Source of the DNA: Ilyonectria destructans
Lineage: Eukaryota; Ascomycota; Sordariomycetes; Hypocreales; Nectriaceae
Assembly (NCBI GenBank): GCA_020740775.1
Contig: JAHEWK010000013.1
Span: 620,001 to 684,000, forward strand
Direction of reading: 5' to 3'
Length of the DNA: 64,000 nt
Under the pieces are notes generated by a model. The model made no database searches and had not been told where the DNA came from. It saw only the letters and a program-made list of their open reading frames with translations. Position 1 is the stretch's first letter, and each line of letters opens with the position of its first letter. The position numbers were made by a program, and so were the translations under genes. Positions 11,364 through 23,414 of this stretch are shown piece by piece.

Positions 11364-14300
11364 TCAGCTCGCCTCTGAATCTGGAACCACACTCTCTCGG
11401 CCGAAATCAGCATTACTGTCCGTCTCCCCATCCAGCGACGGCGACTGACGTCCGTTGACCGAATCATGCTCGGTTCCATCTCCAACAGACCCGTCCTCAT
11501 CGTCCGCAGAGTCCTCACCGTTCGCTGCCGACCGCCTCGAAGAGCGAGTCGAGCGAGTCCGGGCGCTGCTGCTAGAGCTGCTTGACTGAGTGCTTCCTGA
11601 ACTGCTGAGCGGCATGCCCATCGGCCGTCTGCCTGGAGTCCATCTTGGTGGAGGTCTACCTGGAATCCATCCTGGTGGAGGTCTGCCTGGAATCCATCCT
11701 GGTACAGGTCTACCTGGAATCCATCCTGGTGGAGGAGGTATGCCTGGCCGCCATCCTGGTGGCGGCGGCTGAGAGAACCAGGGACCGATCTCCTCGAACG
11801 TGTGCTCCCGATTATGCATGTCGAGCCGGTGAGCATAGCACTTGAAGCAGAAAGAGACGTCTTGGGTACACTCTATGCACTTCCATCGCATGCCTCTGAT
11901 GGTCTGAACAATGGGAAACACAATGTTAGCTTCTCGGAATATCCTCCCGCAAAACAGCGGTGGTCAAACTTACGACTAGGCAGCCCCAACACAAGACTCC
12001 CACGCGATAGAATCCCATATGGCTCGTGTGGACATTCGACCCCCATTCCTCTGTTGTATCGTCTTTGTTGACTCGCGTGGTCTCCCCCGGCTCCGGCGTG
12101 AGTACCTTCAACAGAGGCCCGTGACTCCATTCTCTCATCCCCCCAAAGTGGGCGAGTCTCAACGCTGACCATTCAGCTGTGGGGTCGTAGCTGCGCCCTG
12201 AAGCCCATATATCAGCGCCAAGATCAACCAGTTTCTGGATACTCTCCTGGTGGCCTGATCGAGCAGCCCAGAGCAGTGGCGTCCAGTTGTCGTCGTCTGC
12301 AATGTCAAAGTCATCGGTCCAGTTGGGAACCGGATACATCTCGAGATTGTTTGACGACGCCGCGGCGAAGTGGATGGGTCTACGCCCGAACCGGTCTTTT
12401 ACTCTTCCGTCTGCCTTAGCGTCCAAGAGAGTCTGCAGAACTGAAAATTGGACATGTGGGTGGCCCACCCGCATAGCGGCGATGTGTACGGCACGACGAC
12501 CTTGGTCGTCGGCGACCTCAAGATTGGCCTTGCGTCGGATGAGGAACTTGATGGTTCTGATCGACAACGCCGGGGGAATATTGCGCGCCACTGCTTGAAT
12601 GATGGGATATCCGAAGCGGCCGCCGAGTTTGTTGATGGGAACTTTGACCTCATCTACAAGATACCGAGCGATTAACTCCTTCTCGTGAACCCGGATTCTA
12701 GGTAGCATGGTCCTGAAGGTAGTGTACAATAAGGACTCTCCGTCCATGTAACCAGGATCAACCGCCTCCTTATCCGCCCCGGCATCGATGAGCAGCTTGA
12801 GAATCCTGAGCAGGCCGGATTCGCAGGCTATGTGTAGGAGGCTACCAAAGGCAGGGTGGAATACATTCACGCTGGCCCCCCATGATATGAGATACTCGGC
12901 CACCTCTTCGTTCCCCTTCCCAATGGCAACCGCGAGAGGGGTGTAGCCTTCTTCGTTGGCCTTGTTCAAGGGCACCTTGGCCCTGTGCAGAAGTTGGACC
13001 AGGGAGACGTGGGTTTTGGTCTTGATCATGTGCAGGAGAGTGTTGCCTTTGGCGTAGGTGCGGGTCACGTCGACCTTGTGAGGGACCGTCGTTAGCATTT
13101 CCAGACACTCGATGATCTTGTCAACATGGCCGTCGGAGCCGACTAGAACAGAGGCGGCGTCATGATTGTTGTTGGCGCGGTAACGTGGATTCGCACCGGC
13201 CCTGAGCAGTAGCCTCAGACACGGCGGAGAAGGACTGACGCAAGCCATCATCAGAGCCGTGTATTTTTCGTCGTGTGCGTCACCGTCGGGTGAATCGTAC
13301 GGAATCTCCAGGTCGGGCTTGGGGTCGTTGTTCAGGAGCATCGCGACCACCTGGGCTTCGTCGTCGCCCGCCGCGAGGTGGAGGACAGTGCCGGATCTGC
13401 AACAACTGTCGATGTCCAGTTTAAACTTGAGAAGCTCTGGGAAGATTTCCGGGCAGTCGAACGACGCGTGAAGCATGTTCCACCCCCTGTTACTGGTCCA
13501 GTGCGGATCCGCGTTGTGTTTGAGCAGCATCCGCGCCAGCTTTGGTCGCCGCCAGCATAGTGCCACGAATAGGGGTGAATCGACATCGGCATTACCATCG
13601 GTATAGTTGACGTCGGCACCCTCCTTGACGAGGAGCTCGGCAATCTCCAATTTGTCGTCGCATGCTGCTAGCATCAATGGGGATTTGCCATCGCCGTCGC
13701 GATTGGGATCGAGATAGTTTAGCTTGGCGCCGAATTCCACCAACAGTGAAACGAGCTCCGTGTTGCCAGAAGCCACAGCGCTGACTAGCATTGTGTCTTC
13801 GTCTTCTGGGGGAGGGCCTATGATTGCTGCATCAGGCTGGTTTTCTAGCAACTGGCGGGCAATATCCACCCGCTCATTCGCAACAGCTCGATATAGGGCC
13901 GTCCCTGAAGCACATTCGGTATTCGGGTCCGCCCCATGGGCAAGGAGAACGCGGACACACTCGGCGTTACCGACATCGGCAGCGATTATCAAGGGGGCTC
14001 TTTCATCCGACGAGTCTGATGCGTCCTCATCGCCGTTCTTGAAGTCTGCTCCAGATTCGATGACAAGCTCAAGTGCCCGGGGCCTGGAGAACGCAATGGT
14101 AGCCCGTACGACATCCAGGCCATCGTTGCCTGGTAATTCCACATCAGCTCCTGCCCCTAGGAGAGCCTGTACCGCGCGTGGATCTCCAATAATACAAGCA
14201 GTGGAAAGAGCGGTATCGCCATAACTATCGACAAGGGACAAGTCGGGCTTAGGGTCGAACTTCAACAGCGTCTCCATGGTAGATACTTGACTCGTATACG

Positions 14301-17300
14301 CGGCCACGATTATCGGGGGTGCATCAAAGTACATCGTCTTTGCGTTGATGTCTGGCTTTGAACGCAGGATGGCCGTGAGAAGATTATCCAGACCCGCGGC
14401 AATAGATCGTGTCAAAAGGTCCTCGGGCCAGTCAAACGTCGCTGGATCGGGTACTTTGTCAAGGAGCATGTCCAAGGCTCCACCCTTGCCGTATGCCGCG
14501 GCCCAGAAGATGGCATCTCTGAGTTGGGCTTCGTCTACTTTCACTTGCTCGAGTAGCCACTGGACCGTGTCTTTGTTGCCCGCTCTCGCGGCTTCCGTGA
14601 TTGCATACCAGCAATCTGTCTCGAATGAGGCATCCCTTCTCTCAGGTTCGCACTCGCTCCTGACCAGTTCTTCCAAACCCAACATTGCAAAAACTGGCAA
14701 GAGTGAGATGTAGGATCGATTAATCCGGGTGACTGGGTTGGACATTGTATAGAACGGAACCTCCCAAGCACCCCTGGACTCTTTGGACGCGAGCATTTCC
14801 CGTACAAGTCCACTGGGCGTGAGTTTTCCGCTCGCTCGATAGTGATGAGGCCAGAACCGAACGGCATACTCGGCCATGCTCGAACGCTGGTAAGCAATTA
14901 CAGTCGCCGAAAGCAGCGACTCCCATGGACCCCCTTCGAGGCGATCTAGAGAGAAAGCAGACAAGGCCTCTCGCGCACTCTCGTTGGAAAAGAAACGCAG
15001 ACATATTTCCGCCAGTTGACTGTTCACTTGATGTGCCACCTCCTCCGGGCTCCCCTCGATCCCAATCTCCGACAGGCTGTGAAACGAAGAGTGGCTGAAC
15101 CTGACTTCGCCGTGTCGAATGGTGATGATGCCGCCAAACACCTGGTCGACCCAAGACATAAGCCCGGCCGGATCAAGTTGATCAAGCTTCGCATCTTGTT
15201 CCGGAGATTCGGAGATGGCGATCGCCTGAGCCAAGGACCCGGCCGTCCAGGGCTCGGCCGCATGCTTGACCCAGTTGAAGACGTTCCTGGCTCTCTGACG
15301 GCGCTCGGGAGGCAGAAAATCAACGAATCCTTGGACTGCACTCTGCGCAGATACGGGAGACAATTTACCAATGACTGCTTCAAGCTCTGACCTGGGCGTG
15401 CCGCGGCCGTTATTTTCAAGCCACGTCAGAATAACCCGCCCGAGGTGTGGCGAGTCGTGGCACTGCGAGAGAAAGGTCTCGAGCTGTGACTGAAACGCCT
15501 TGCAGAGTGGTCGTCTTGTTAGCAGGCGGCTAAGATCCGACCTGAGCTCATCGGCCAATCCATCATGTCGACTCAGTGCCGGACACTCGGCCATGTTGAT
15601 GGACAGAATTTCCGGAAACGGCCCGGCCACGAGACTGTCCATGCCGGTGGTGGATATAATTAGCCTTGTCGAGCCGTCGGTGTAGCTCTGTTCGCGTCGC
15701 ATTCGGTCGAGAAACCAGATCCTCTCCTCCTCTGGACATTGGTCAAAACAGCTGATGAAGAACTTGACTTGGTGGTCCACGGCGACTCTCCGGTGCCTAA
15801 CCATACAGAAGATGTGGAATATATCGCCCCTCGACCACGATTTCATCCTCTTTTGCAACGACAACGCCGCAGTCATGGACTGTTCTCCCTGATCCCAGAA
15901 GCGCCATACCATGATGTTGATGTAATATACCATCATAGCCTCGATGCTCTTGTACCGCGAGTCATTCCGATCGAACTCGAAATACACAACTGCCTCTCGC
16001 GGGTTCCTGCTGGACTCAAGCTCAGAGGTGACCAAGGCATCATCAAAAGCGTTGTGGCAGAGGCGAGACAGCTCGTCAAGGTCAAGTGATGCGTCCCCGT
16101 TGCAGTGCAGGTGCACAATCTTCGGATCCCTCAGCGCCTTCAGCTTCTTCTTCTTGTTAGGAGCGACTTGCTTCATAATCCAGCGGACAAAGGGGGTAGG
16201 AGGGAGCATCGAGTTGTAGGGAACGTTTGTCGATTGCGTCGGGGGCGCGAGGGAAAGAAGGTGCGCTTGGTTCTCGAGAAACTTGTACTCGACTTTGAAC
16301 ACTAGGGAGTAGGGTCTGCTTGTCAGTTGACACTCTTGCTTTGATGACGGCCCGGTGGTCAAACTCACGGCATCCGCTGGTGTTGTTGAGCTCCGTTGAT
16401 ATCCACGCGTCATTTGGATCGCCCTTCACAAGGTCCATATGGTCGTACACTGTGCGAAACCTCCCAAAAGTTTCGAAAGATTGGCAATAGGAATGTGCAA
16501 ACCTTGGGAACGGAGTGACCGGATCCAACTCTGCTTCCGAGTCAGTAGTAATGGAGTCGTCGGATGCATTGTCGTCGTCTTTGTCGTCTTTGGTTGGTTG
16601 GGTCATGTAATCACGGTAGCATTTCGTGAAGACATTGAAAATGACTGCACGATCGAGTAGCTTAGTATGAAGAAACTCCTGGTTGATTCTGTGCACCTGA
16701 GCTGCCAGGTTCTTGGCCTTCTCCAATGCCCCAGTCCGTACTTTCTGGGAACCAGGCAGGTAGATCAGTTGAAGAAGCTCGTCTTCAAGATGGTCCACAG
16801 ACAGGGCACGATGAGGCGTGCTCAGGAAAAACTGACACGGGGCGTTAGTAGTGCCTTGTTGCGGTTTGACGGCTACGGGTACCCACGATTGCCGTTGACA
16901 GGACGGCCATCTTGCCATATTCGAGGGGATTCGCCAGAGCCATTGAGAGTGCCTACAAGCGTTAGTCGAGCATCAAATTTGGGGGGACAACTACCGAATA
17001 CCTCCTTGACAATGGTGCCGCCGATATCGTGGCAGATCCATAGTATTGGACGGTCTGTCTCGGTCTATCAACGCTTTTAGCTTGGCAGCAGCTGGAGAGG
17101 GCGACGAGGTTGGCGTACTTCATCAAGTTCTCTCCGAACTCTTGCCAACTCAGTAACGAGGGCCTGCGCATGGATCCGGATTCCGTCTGGGCCGTAAATG
17201 GTGGCACCTTCATCAATGTCGTAGGCATAATCAATCTGCCTCACATCCAAATCTTTCAAGAGACTATCTCTCACCCACCAATCCTGGTTTGCGTCAATCC

Positions 17301-17655
17301 ACGCAGTGCGATAATCGTCACGGAGGCCATGGACGGTGACAATGCTATGTCGGCAATCAGCGTCTAGTTCGTGTACGGCACGATATACTTACTCATAATC
17401 ATCATAGTGGGAGCCAGACCACCCGCCGTTGCTGATGATGTTCAAGCCTAACGATCGTTCATCAAGCTCGGGAGTCGAGGATGTATCGGATGAGAAGAGA
17501 CCCGAAGTAGCAGTTTCGAAGCTCTTGACGCTGGCTGCATCATCATCGCCCGACTTGTCCGACGCAGCGTCCGGGTCTTTGCTGCCTGAAGCGTGGTTGG
17601 GAAGGCGAATCTCAACAATGGAGGCCTCGTCAGCACCAGTCTCGGGTTGAGCCAT
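11364..17655 (-). CDS. NLR-like protein: hydrolase, NTPase-like, ankyrin array, ZZ finger
   Basis: 1982 residues from seven exons (17655-17393, 17344-17119, 17064-17002, 16952-16887, 16831-16369, 16301-11974, 11903-11364); all junctions keep frame. Start chosen at MAQPETG; an acidic Ser-rich leader follows. Residues 88-230 are an alpha/beta-hydrolase (DUF676-like) domain: VTVHGLRDDYRTAW, CHDIGG and FFLSTPHRAL. The nucleophile position holds Asp (CHDIGG) instead of Ser. An NTPase-like region begins near residue 410, but its P-loop site (HCNGDASLDLDEL) lacks GK[ST]; a Walker-B-like FFISCFDQCP follows. A long ankyrin array covers roughly residues 850-1760. A ZZ zinc finger (about 1795-1845) has CWGC, CIEC and CFKC pairs across the last intron. 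The tail has PGWIPGR repeats and an acidic Ser-rich end. Fungal proteins of this build are candidate non-self receptors; that role is inferred. Confidence 0.88.
11627..11770 (-). repeat. 27-bp coding minisatellite (PGWIPGRPP repeats)
   Basis: Five to six imperfect tandem units of about 27 bp encode the nine-residue repeat PPPGWIPGR near the C terminus of the receptor-like protein. Neighbouring units differ by few bases (for example P to V, I to R or T changes), and one unit is longer by one codon. The high identity at DNA level suggests recent expansion or active length variation. Confidence 0.8.
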
Positions 17656-18390
17656 GGCGACGGCTTTGGGTTGGCACAGGCAAAGGCAAGAGACGGATTG
17701 ATTCTCACCCAACTGAAGGATGCAGGGAGAGCAGCACAACTGCATAAGCGAGGCCGAGCCTTGGCGAGCCTTGCAGGAGTGGAAACACCAAGAACGGGTC
17801 CAGGTTCTAAGCCACGCAATCTCACGGGGTGGGTTGACGTGCGCTACTGTCATTGGCAGTTTATCTGTGATTATGCAAGGCGATGGGGCACATCCTGTCC
17901 ACAGGAGCTCAGCTGCCCAGTGTTGGGAGGAAACCGACACTGTTGTTGGGTGGAGGCGTCATTTTTTTTTAATCTCGGTGTTACTTGCAGAAGTCGGTAC
18001 TCGAGTGAGCGGGCTTCACAATGACTCTTTGACCTCTCTGAAGTCTTTGGAACTATCTATTTACCATGGATATGAAAGATTATCACCCGAGAACTAGATT
18101 AAGAGATGTAGAAAGCAATGAACATGACAGTGACATCGTCGTACCGTGATAACTCAAAGCAAGTCTGTGAAGCGATCGCAGGCTGCAGCTATCACAAATG
18201 GAGCCGTAGAGACAAGTCAAATGAATTGTTAGTTGAAAGCAATGCGACTCATCGCTCCAGGCAGAAACGCAGAACATATTGATGCCCGTCCAGGGGATCC
18301 AGCAGGATGCTGAACTGCAGGGGCAGAAGCCCACACAACTGCAGGCGGCAACTCAACTCATCCACCATCGACCCCACGAGGTATGGATTC
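17656..18390. other. Intergenic: receptor promoter and 3' end of the upstream gene
   Basis: 5' flank of the minus-strand receptor-like gene and 3' flank of the 290-residue gene. Contains a short T tract near 17960. The ORF on the receptor frame continues upstream to 17940, but its residues before MAQPETG are Cys-rich and not protein-like. Confidence 0.4.
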
Positions 18391-19263
18391 TCATCGCATC
18401 TTCTGTGCATCCTTGATGACGGTCCGGTGGTTGACTTCGCAGTACTTCTCAAGATCCTCGCTCTCCAGCTCATCGTTGCCGTACGACACGTTCTTGTTCG
18501 GCCGTGTTCCCTTGTCGCGAGGGTTCGGCTGGAAGATGATGGGGTCGTCCTTTGGAATTTTCTTGAAGAAGCTCTCTGTGCTCGACTTCCAGTCCGTTTT
18601 GCACGAGAAGCCGATATTGCAGCTGAACTTTTCGCGATCCTGCCTAGAAACGAGGACGGCGACTTTAAGAGTAGCCGGGATGCCGGTGAGCTGGGCTTCA
18701 TTCTCGGAGAGCGTCCACTTGGCGACCCGGCACGGAGGCAGGTTGTTGACGACCTGTTTGACGCCGTATAGCGTCGTGGCGTGCGTCTTCTCGCTGCTGA
18801 CCGTCGTCTCCCACTTCCCCGTCAACCCAACACTGGCAAACTGATCAACGCCAACGCTCGCCTCGCCGCCCTTGGTGACGCTCTCCTGCTGGATAGTAGG
18901 CATAAGGTTGTACGTGTCGTCTTCGAACGAGATCTTCTCGACCTCAACATCCTCGCCGCCAGGGCCAGGTTCGAAGAGCAGCTCAATATTAGCCTCAGAG
19001 ATACGACGCTTGTTCCTGGCCTGGAAGGACCACCGCATGACCAGTAGGGTAGCGTAATAGTCGCTGTCGGCCGACATGGCGCCGTGCATGACCTTGTCGA
19101 GTTTACAGCTAATGTCGATTGCGCCAGAACGCTGAAGGACTTCGGACCGGTGGTATTGATCTGGTGCGACGTTGAAGACGTGGAAGCCGCTGCCTTCTTC
19201 TCCCCCGGCCTCGTACATACCGAGGCTCACCACTTCGTCATTGCCGTCTTCTGTACGAGACAT
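18391..19263 (-). CDS. 290-residue fungal protein of unknown function, possible pore-forming effector
   Basis: Single-exon ORF of 290 residues starting MSRTEDGNDE, with no signal peptide and no long hydrophobic helix. The centre alternates polar and hydrophobic residues as in beta strands (YYATLLVMRWSFQARN, SVGVDQFASVGLTGKWETT, CRVAKWTLSENEAQLTGIP, TLKVAVLVSRQDREKF). The last 50 residues are charged and look disordered. I recognise the WTLSEN..Q..GIP pattern only as a recurrent uncharacterised fungal family. The gene is divergent from an ankyrin-subtilase 449 bp away and follows an NLR-like gene. Known fungal gasdermin-like proteins (RCD-1, HET-Q1) have similar length and often neighbour a protease gene. 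A gasdermin-like function is therefore a testable inference, not something the sequence proves. Confidence 0.7.
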   Translation of the reverse strand: MSRTEDGNDEVVSLGMYEAGGEEGSGFHVFNVAPDQYHRSEVLQRSGAIDISCKLDKVMHGAMSADSDYYATLLVMRWSFQARNKRRISEANIELLFEPGPGGEDVEVEKISFEDDTYNLMPTIQQESVTKGGEASVGVDQFASVGLTGKWETTVSSEKTHATTLYGVKQVVNNLPPCRVAKWTLSENEAQLTGIPATLKVAVLVSRQDREKFSCNIGFSCKTDWKSSTESFFKKIPKDDPIIFQPNPRDKGTRPNKNVSYGNDELESEDLEKYCEVNHRTVIKDAQKMR

Positions 19264-19711
19264 GGTGGAAGAAAGGACAACAATCCGATGTGACTAAAGA
19301 GACAGAATTGCAAAAAGACGATAAAGATGACGATAGAATAGCCCGTCCGAGAGGAAGCCGAGCCGCGGCATGAGATTACTGGGTTGCTCGCAGAAGCAGC
19401 CCTTGACATTTCAGTCTTGTATTTCTACCATGTAGATGCCGTAATACTGCGGAATCTTCTCTTAGAAGAGGGGGCAAGCAAGGATTCGTTGATCCAGGCG
19501 CTTAATTTTGGGGGCCAAAATATATCCCTGTATGTGCATGCCGCACTGTGTCTCCTCTTCCCGATTCCATCCCTCGACCAAATTGGACGATGCAAAACGT
19601 GACATTGTCCAATTATCCGGTGGTTGGAACTTGGCTCAATTCCTCCATCGTTGCCAGCATACTACCCGTCGCCCGTAACGCAAAACCAGCACAAGGACTG
19701 GCCAGACAACC
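19264..19711. promoter_or_regulatory. Shared divergent promoter of the effector candidate and the subtilase
   Basis: 448 bases separate the two start codons, so both genes are probably read from one bidirectional control region. No clear repeated operator was recognised. Confidence 0.5.
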
Positions 19712-22700
19712 GTGGAAATGTCGTTGGACTCGGCATCTGAGCATTTCTCGAGCGATTCCGACTACGAGGAGGGGTTTGGATACAATGAAGAAGGCCCAGG
19801 GGAAGAAGAATCCCTTTTCCAGCAAGCATCCAAGGAAGTAACAAAGGGGCGCAACTTTACCAGCGAGAAGGACGTCGATGACTTCTTCGACACATATCAC
19901 GACATTGTGGGCAAGGAGTCGGATTCTGGAAACCTCCTGCACTGGATAGTGGTCGCAGTCCAACTCTTTGGCGTGGAACCCGAGAGCTTTGAGCTGCTCA
20001 TCCGGCGACTGGTCATGGAATATCCCTACCTCTTGAGAAACCCGAACAAGGAATCACACAAACCCATGTACAAAGCCGTTCAGGCCAACACGCCCTTGCT
20101 CGTTCAGTACATGATCTCTGCATGCAAAGAGTGCTGCAAGCCGGAGTCTCAAGCCATGCAGCACCTCGATAATGGGCTGCAGATGGTGTCAGCCGAGGGG
20201 CAAACGTGTCTGCACATTGCGCTGAGAGAACAGTTTGACCCTCAAGTGACGAGACTGATGATTGAGAATGCGAGCATCGAGACGTTGGCCATCCAAGACA
20301 ATCTCGGGAAGACTGCGATGCACTATGCCGTGGCATTCAACCAATGCTCAAACATGCGGGCAGAGCTGATCTCCCTCTTCCTGGAACGAGACTTGACTCA
20401 ATTAAACGCCCTCCATAGAATGGGAATACCCCAGAAACCGACTTTCCTTGACTTGCTCAACAACAGCCGCGAGTCGGTCTACCGAGAGCATGAACGACTG
20501 AGCAAAGCATTTGAGTTGAAGAGGAAGAAGGACAAGGCCATGGAAAAGAGTCGGTCCGGAGGTGACGACCAAGTTGGCAACCAGGTTGGCACAGTCAAAT
20601 CGAGCGAGAAACCGACCTCCAAAGGCACCAAAGAGGTTTCCCGATCTCAAATCACCCCAAGGGACGGCAAGCATTCATCCGCGAAAGCAGAAGGCGATCG
20701 AGGAGGCTTGAGTAAACCAGGCCATGACTTTGACGAAGGTGACCAGAAGGTGGACGAACGCGAAGCGAGACGCCGACTCAAGAAGCAGCAGGAGGAGGCA
20801 GAGAAAGAGCGCCTGAAGAACAAGGCCAATGGGACCGACTCAATCGAAAATCACCACCACCTAGGGGAACTGGAGCCGTTCAGCCCTGATGTGGAAGTCG
20901 ACCCAGCAGCACAACTCGCTCTTCGGCGCATCAAGACATCTCGACCGTCCGAGACTGTCCCCAACACTTCACTGAAGAGAGTCGACTCAGCGCGAAGGGA
21001 CGGGAAGATGAGCGCGCCAATCCCTCCAAAGAGGCCGTCGCAGGGCACCAAGAAGAGTTACGGCCCTGAGAAGAGCAGCGTGTCCAGTTGCAGGAGGAAC
21101 TCGAAGAAGATACTCCTGACACTCAAGCTGCATTACATGCGAACGCGGAACGCCGAAAAGGTCATTTCGTTTCTTTACGGAACCAACATGGATGGTAAGT
21201 CTCACAAGCTACCTCTAGAAAGATTATTCTAACGCGGGCTCAGATATTCAAATCAACTTCGACTACGACCGGCTCCCGCGCGACATGACATGGAAGAAAT
21301 TCCTGAAGCGCTTCGGTAGCAACGCAGAGACTGGTCTCAAGTTCGACCAGGTCTTGCAGTACGTAACCTTCCCGTATGTCAACGTGCAACTCACAGGCCG
21401 TCACGCCGACCAGGAGCGGCAGAGGGAAGAGGAGATGGGGATGAGTCAGCTTGGCGGTGAGGGCCGCAAGGACATGAAGTACTTCTTCGACTGGCTGTAC
21501 GATAAGGGCGTGCGTCACATCATCAAACTCTCGGTGAACGACTCCCGGGACCCGTCTGGCAAGGTGCACAGCGACGAGGTCATCCAGCAGTGCCTGGAGA
21601 GTTTTGTCATCGAGCGACTCGATTGGCAGAAGGTGGACCTGGACCCGGAGACGATTCTTCACGTGAGCAGCAAGGCTCTCAAGAAGATCGTGTCGGCCAA
21701 GGACGAGACCAAGAAGATTGAGCTCGTTCCGAACCGGCAGCTGAAGGAGCTCACGTTGAGATGGAGTGGCAGCAATGCCGTACTGCGGGCGTGGAATGAG
21801 CCAGAAGGCTTGCCGAGACTGGCGCATCTTGAGAGAATATCCCTTTACGAACCACCTCCGGACAAGGTAACTCACTACCAGCTCATACCTCGGGTGTAGT
21901 AGCTAACCATGTGCTCTGGCAGACCTTGGACAATCGGAGGTGGATCGAGAAGAAGATTGGGGAATTCGAGGTCCGGCTCAACACAAACTTCAAGAAAGCC
22001 CGAGAAAGCGAGGCGACCGCGAACTCGCAGGGCACCGTCAAAGTAACAGAGGTCAGAGTCGAACGCAAACATGTAGATGCCGATCCGGATCGCAAGGGAA
22101 CCATGGAAGACGAGCCAGACTTCAAGACGTCGCTGCCTGCAAAGGGCGTCAACTCCCACAAGTGGCTAGACGCGACGACGCGGTTCGCCAAGGGCATGGA
22201 AACCTTCTGGAAGAACACAGTTGCCGATTTCAACGAGACTCGGAAGATTCAGGGGACGCCGGAGCGGATAGAGGACGACGTCGTCATTGCGCTGATTGAC
22301 GACGGGGTGGATATGTTTGATCCCTCGCTGTCGAGTAAGGTGCTGGAGGGGAAGAGCTTCGACTACCACCATGACAAGGTCAGGCCGGTGTTCTCATCTG
22401 CAAGGGGGCATGGTACGGTTATGGCGAGTATGATTTTGCGCGTTTGTCCTATGGCTAAGATTTATCCCATACGGCTCAAGACGTATGAGACCAAGGACGG
22501 CAAGTCTCAGATTGATAGGAAATACGCAGCCCAGGTAAGATGAAGGGATCAACTCCAGGGCCGTTCTGACACTTTTTACAGGCTATTCAAGCAGCACGGG
22601 ACAAGAAGGCTACCATCATCTCCATGTCATGGACTCTACCTGGGCCTGAACCAAGTACGAATCCCGAAGAGGACGAGCGTAAGTTTTCTCGCACTACCAC

Positions 22701-23414
22701 CCTGGGCCTTCAGCCGTGCTTCAACGCCGCCAGACATGCATGATACCGGACAATCTAACCTCTAGACTAGTACACAAGGTCCTCCAAAGCGCCGTCAAAG
22801 ACAACGTCCTGATGGTCTGCTGTTGCCCCGACGGGGGCAAGTTCACCAAGTCCGTCTACCCAAGCGGCCCGTGGCCCAAGGACTTTTTCCGCATCGGCGC
22901 GGCCCACGCCGACGGCACCGTGTTTAAGTGGACGGAAGAGGATGACATCTCATTTGTTCTCCCGGGGGTCGACGTGATCAAGGACCGCGTGGCCAACTAT
23001 GGCAGTGACGGCACCAAGAAGGGCGGTACCAACCCCGTCGCCCACTTCAAGTACGAGACAGGGTCGAGCGTGGCGGCCGCGCTGGCCTCAGGCCTGGCTG
23101 CCATGATCATCTACTGCGTCAAGGCAAGCATCCTGGCGGCCAAGACGGCGAACCATAATGTCACGGGGCCGATCCTGGGCATCGGGATCCCCGATGACGG
23201 GGCCATCTCCGTGGCCAAGCCTGAGGCCATGCGGCAGGCATTCAAGAGCCTGGGCCACGAGACGCCGAGCAGGTTCATCCAGATCTGGGACGAGCTGGAC
23301 AAGATTAGCCATGTGCTAGAGCAAGCACAGGCACAGAGCTGGAAGGCGGAGGCGAAGCAGGAGAGTATTAAGAGGTTTGTCGAGTTTGGGCAGAAACTTG
23401 CCAAGTCGACGTAG
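19712..23414 (+). CDS. Ankyrin-repeat subtilisin-like serine protease (S8)
   Basis: 1152 residues from exons 19712-21194, 21244-21866, 21923-22534, 22582-22678 and 22771-23414. The start could also be the Met at 19718. Residues 1-50 are acidic. Ankyrin-like repeats cover about 70-230 (GQTCLHIALREQFDPQVTRL, GKTAMHYAVAFNQ). A long charged linker (about 260-470) follows, then an all-alpha/beta region to 800. The C-terminal subtilase domain shows the triad in order: Asp828 in ALIDDGVD, His865 in RGHGTVMASM and Ser1038 in TGSSVAAALASG. The usual Pro after the Ser motif is Ala. There is no signal peptide or pro-region, so it acts inside the cell. The architecture suggests a sensor-regulated protease, with the divergent 290-residue protein as a possible substrate (inference). 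Confidence 0.88.

Noticed and set aside
13724..14224. 166-codon plus-strand ORF inside the receptor gene
   Set aside because: Antisense shadow of the ankyrin array; repetitive low-complexity translation with no domain.
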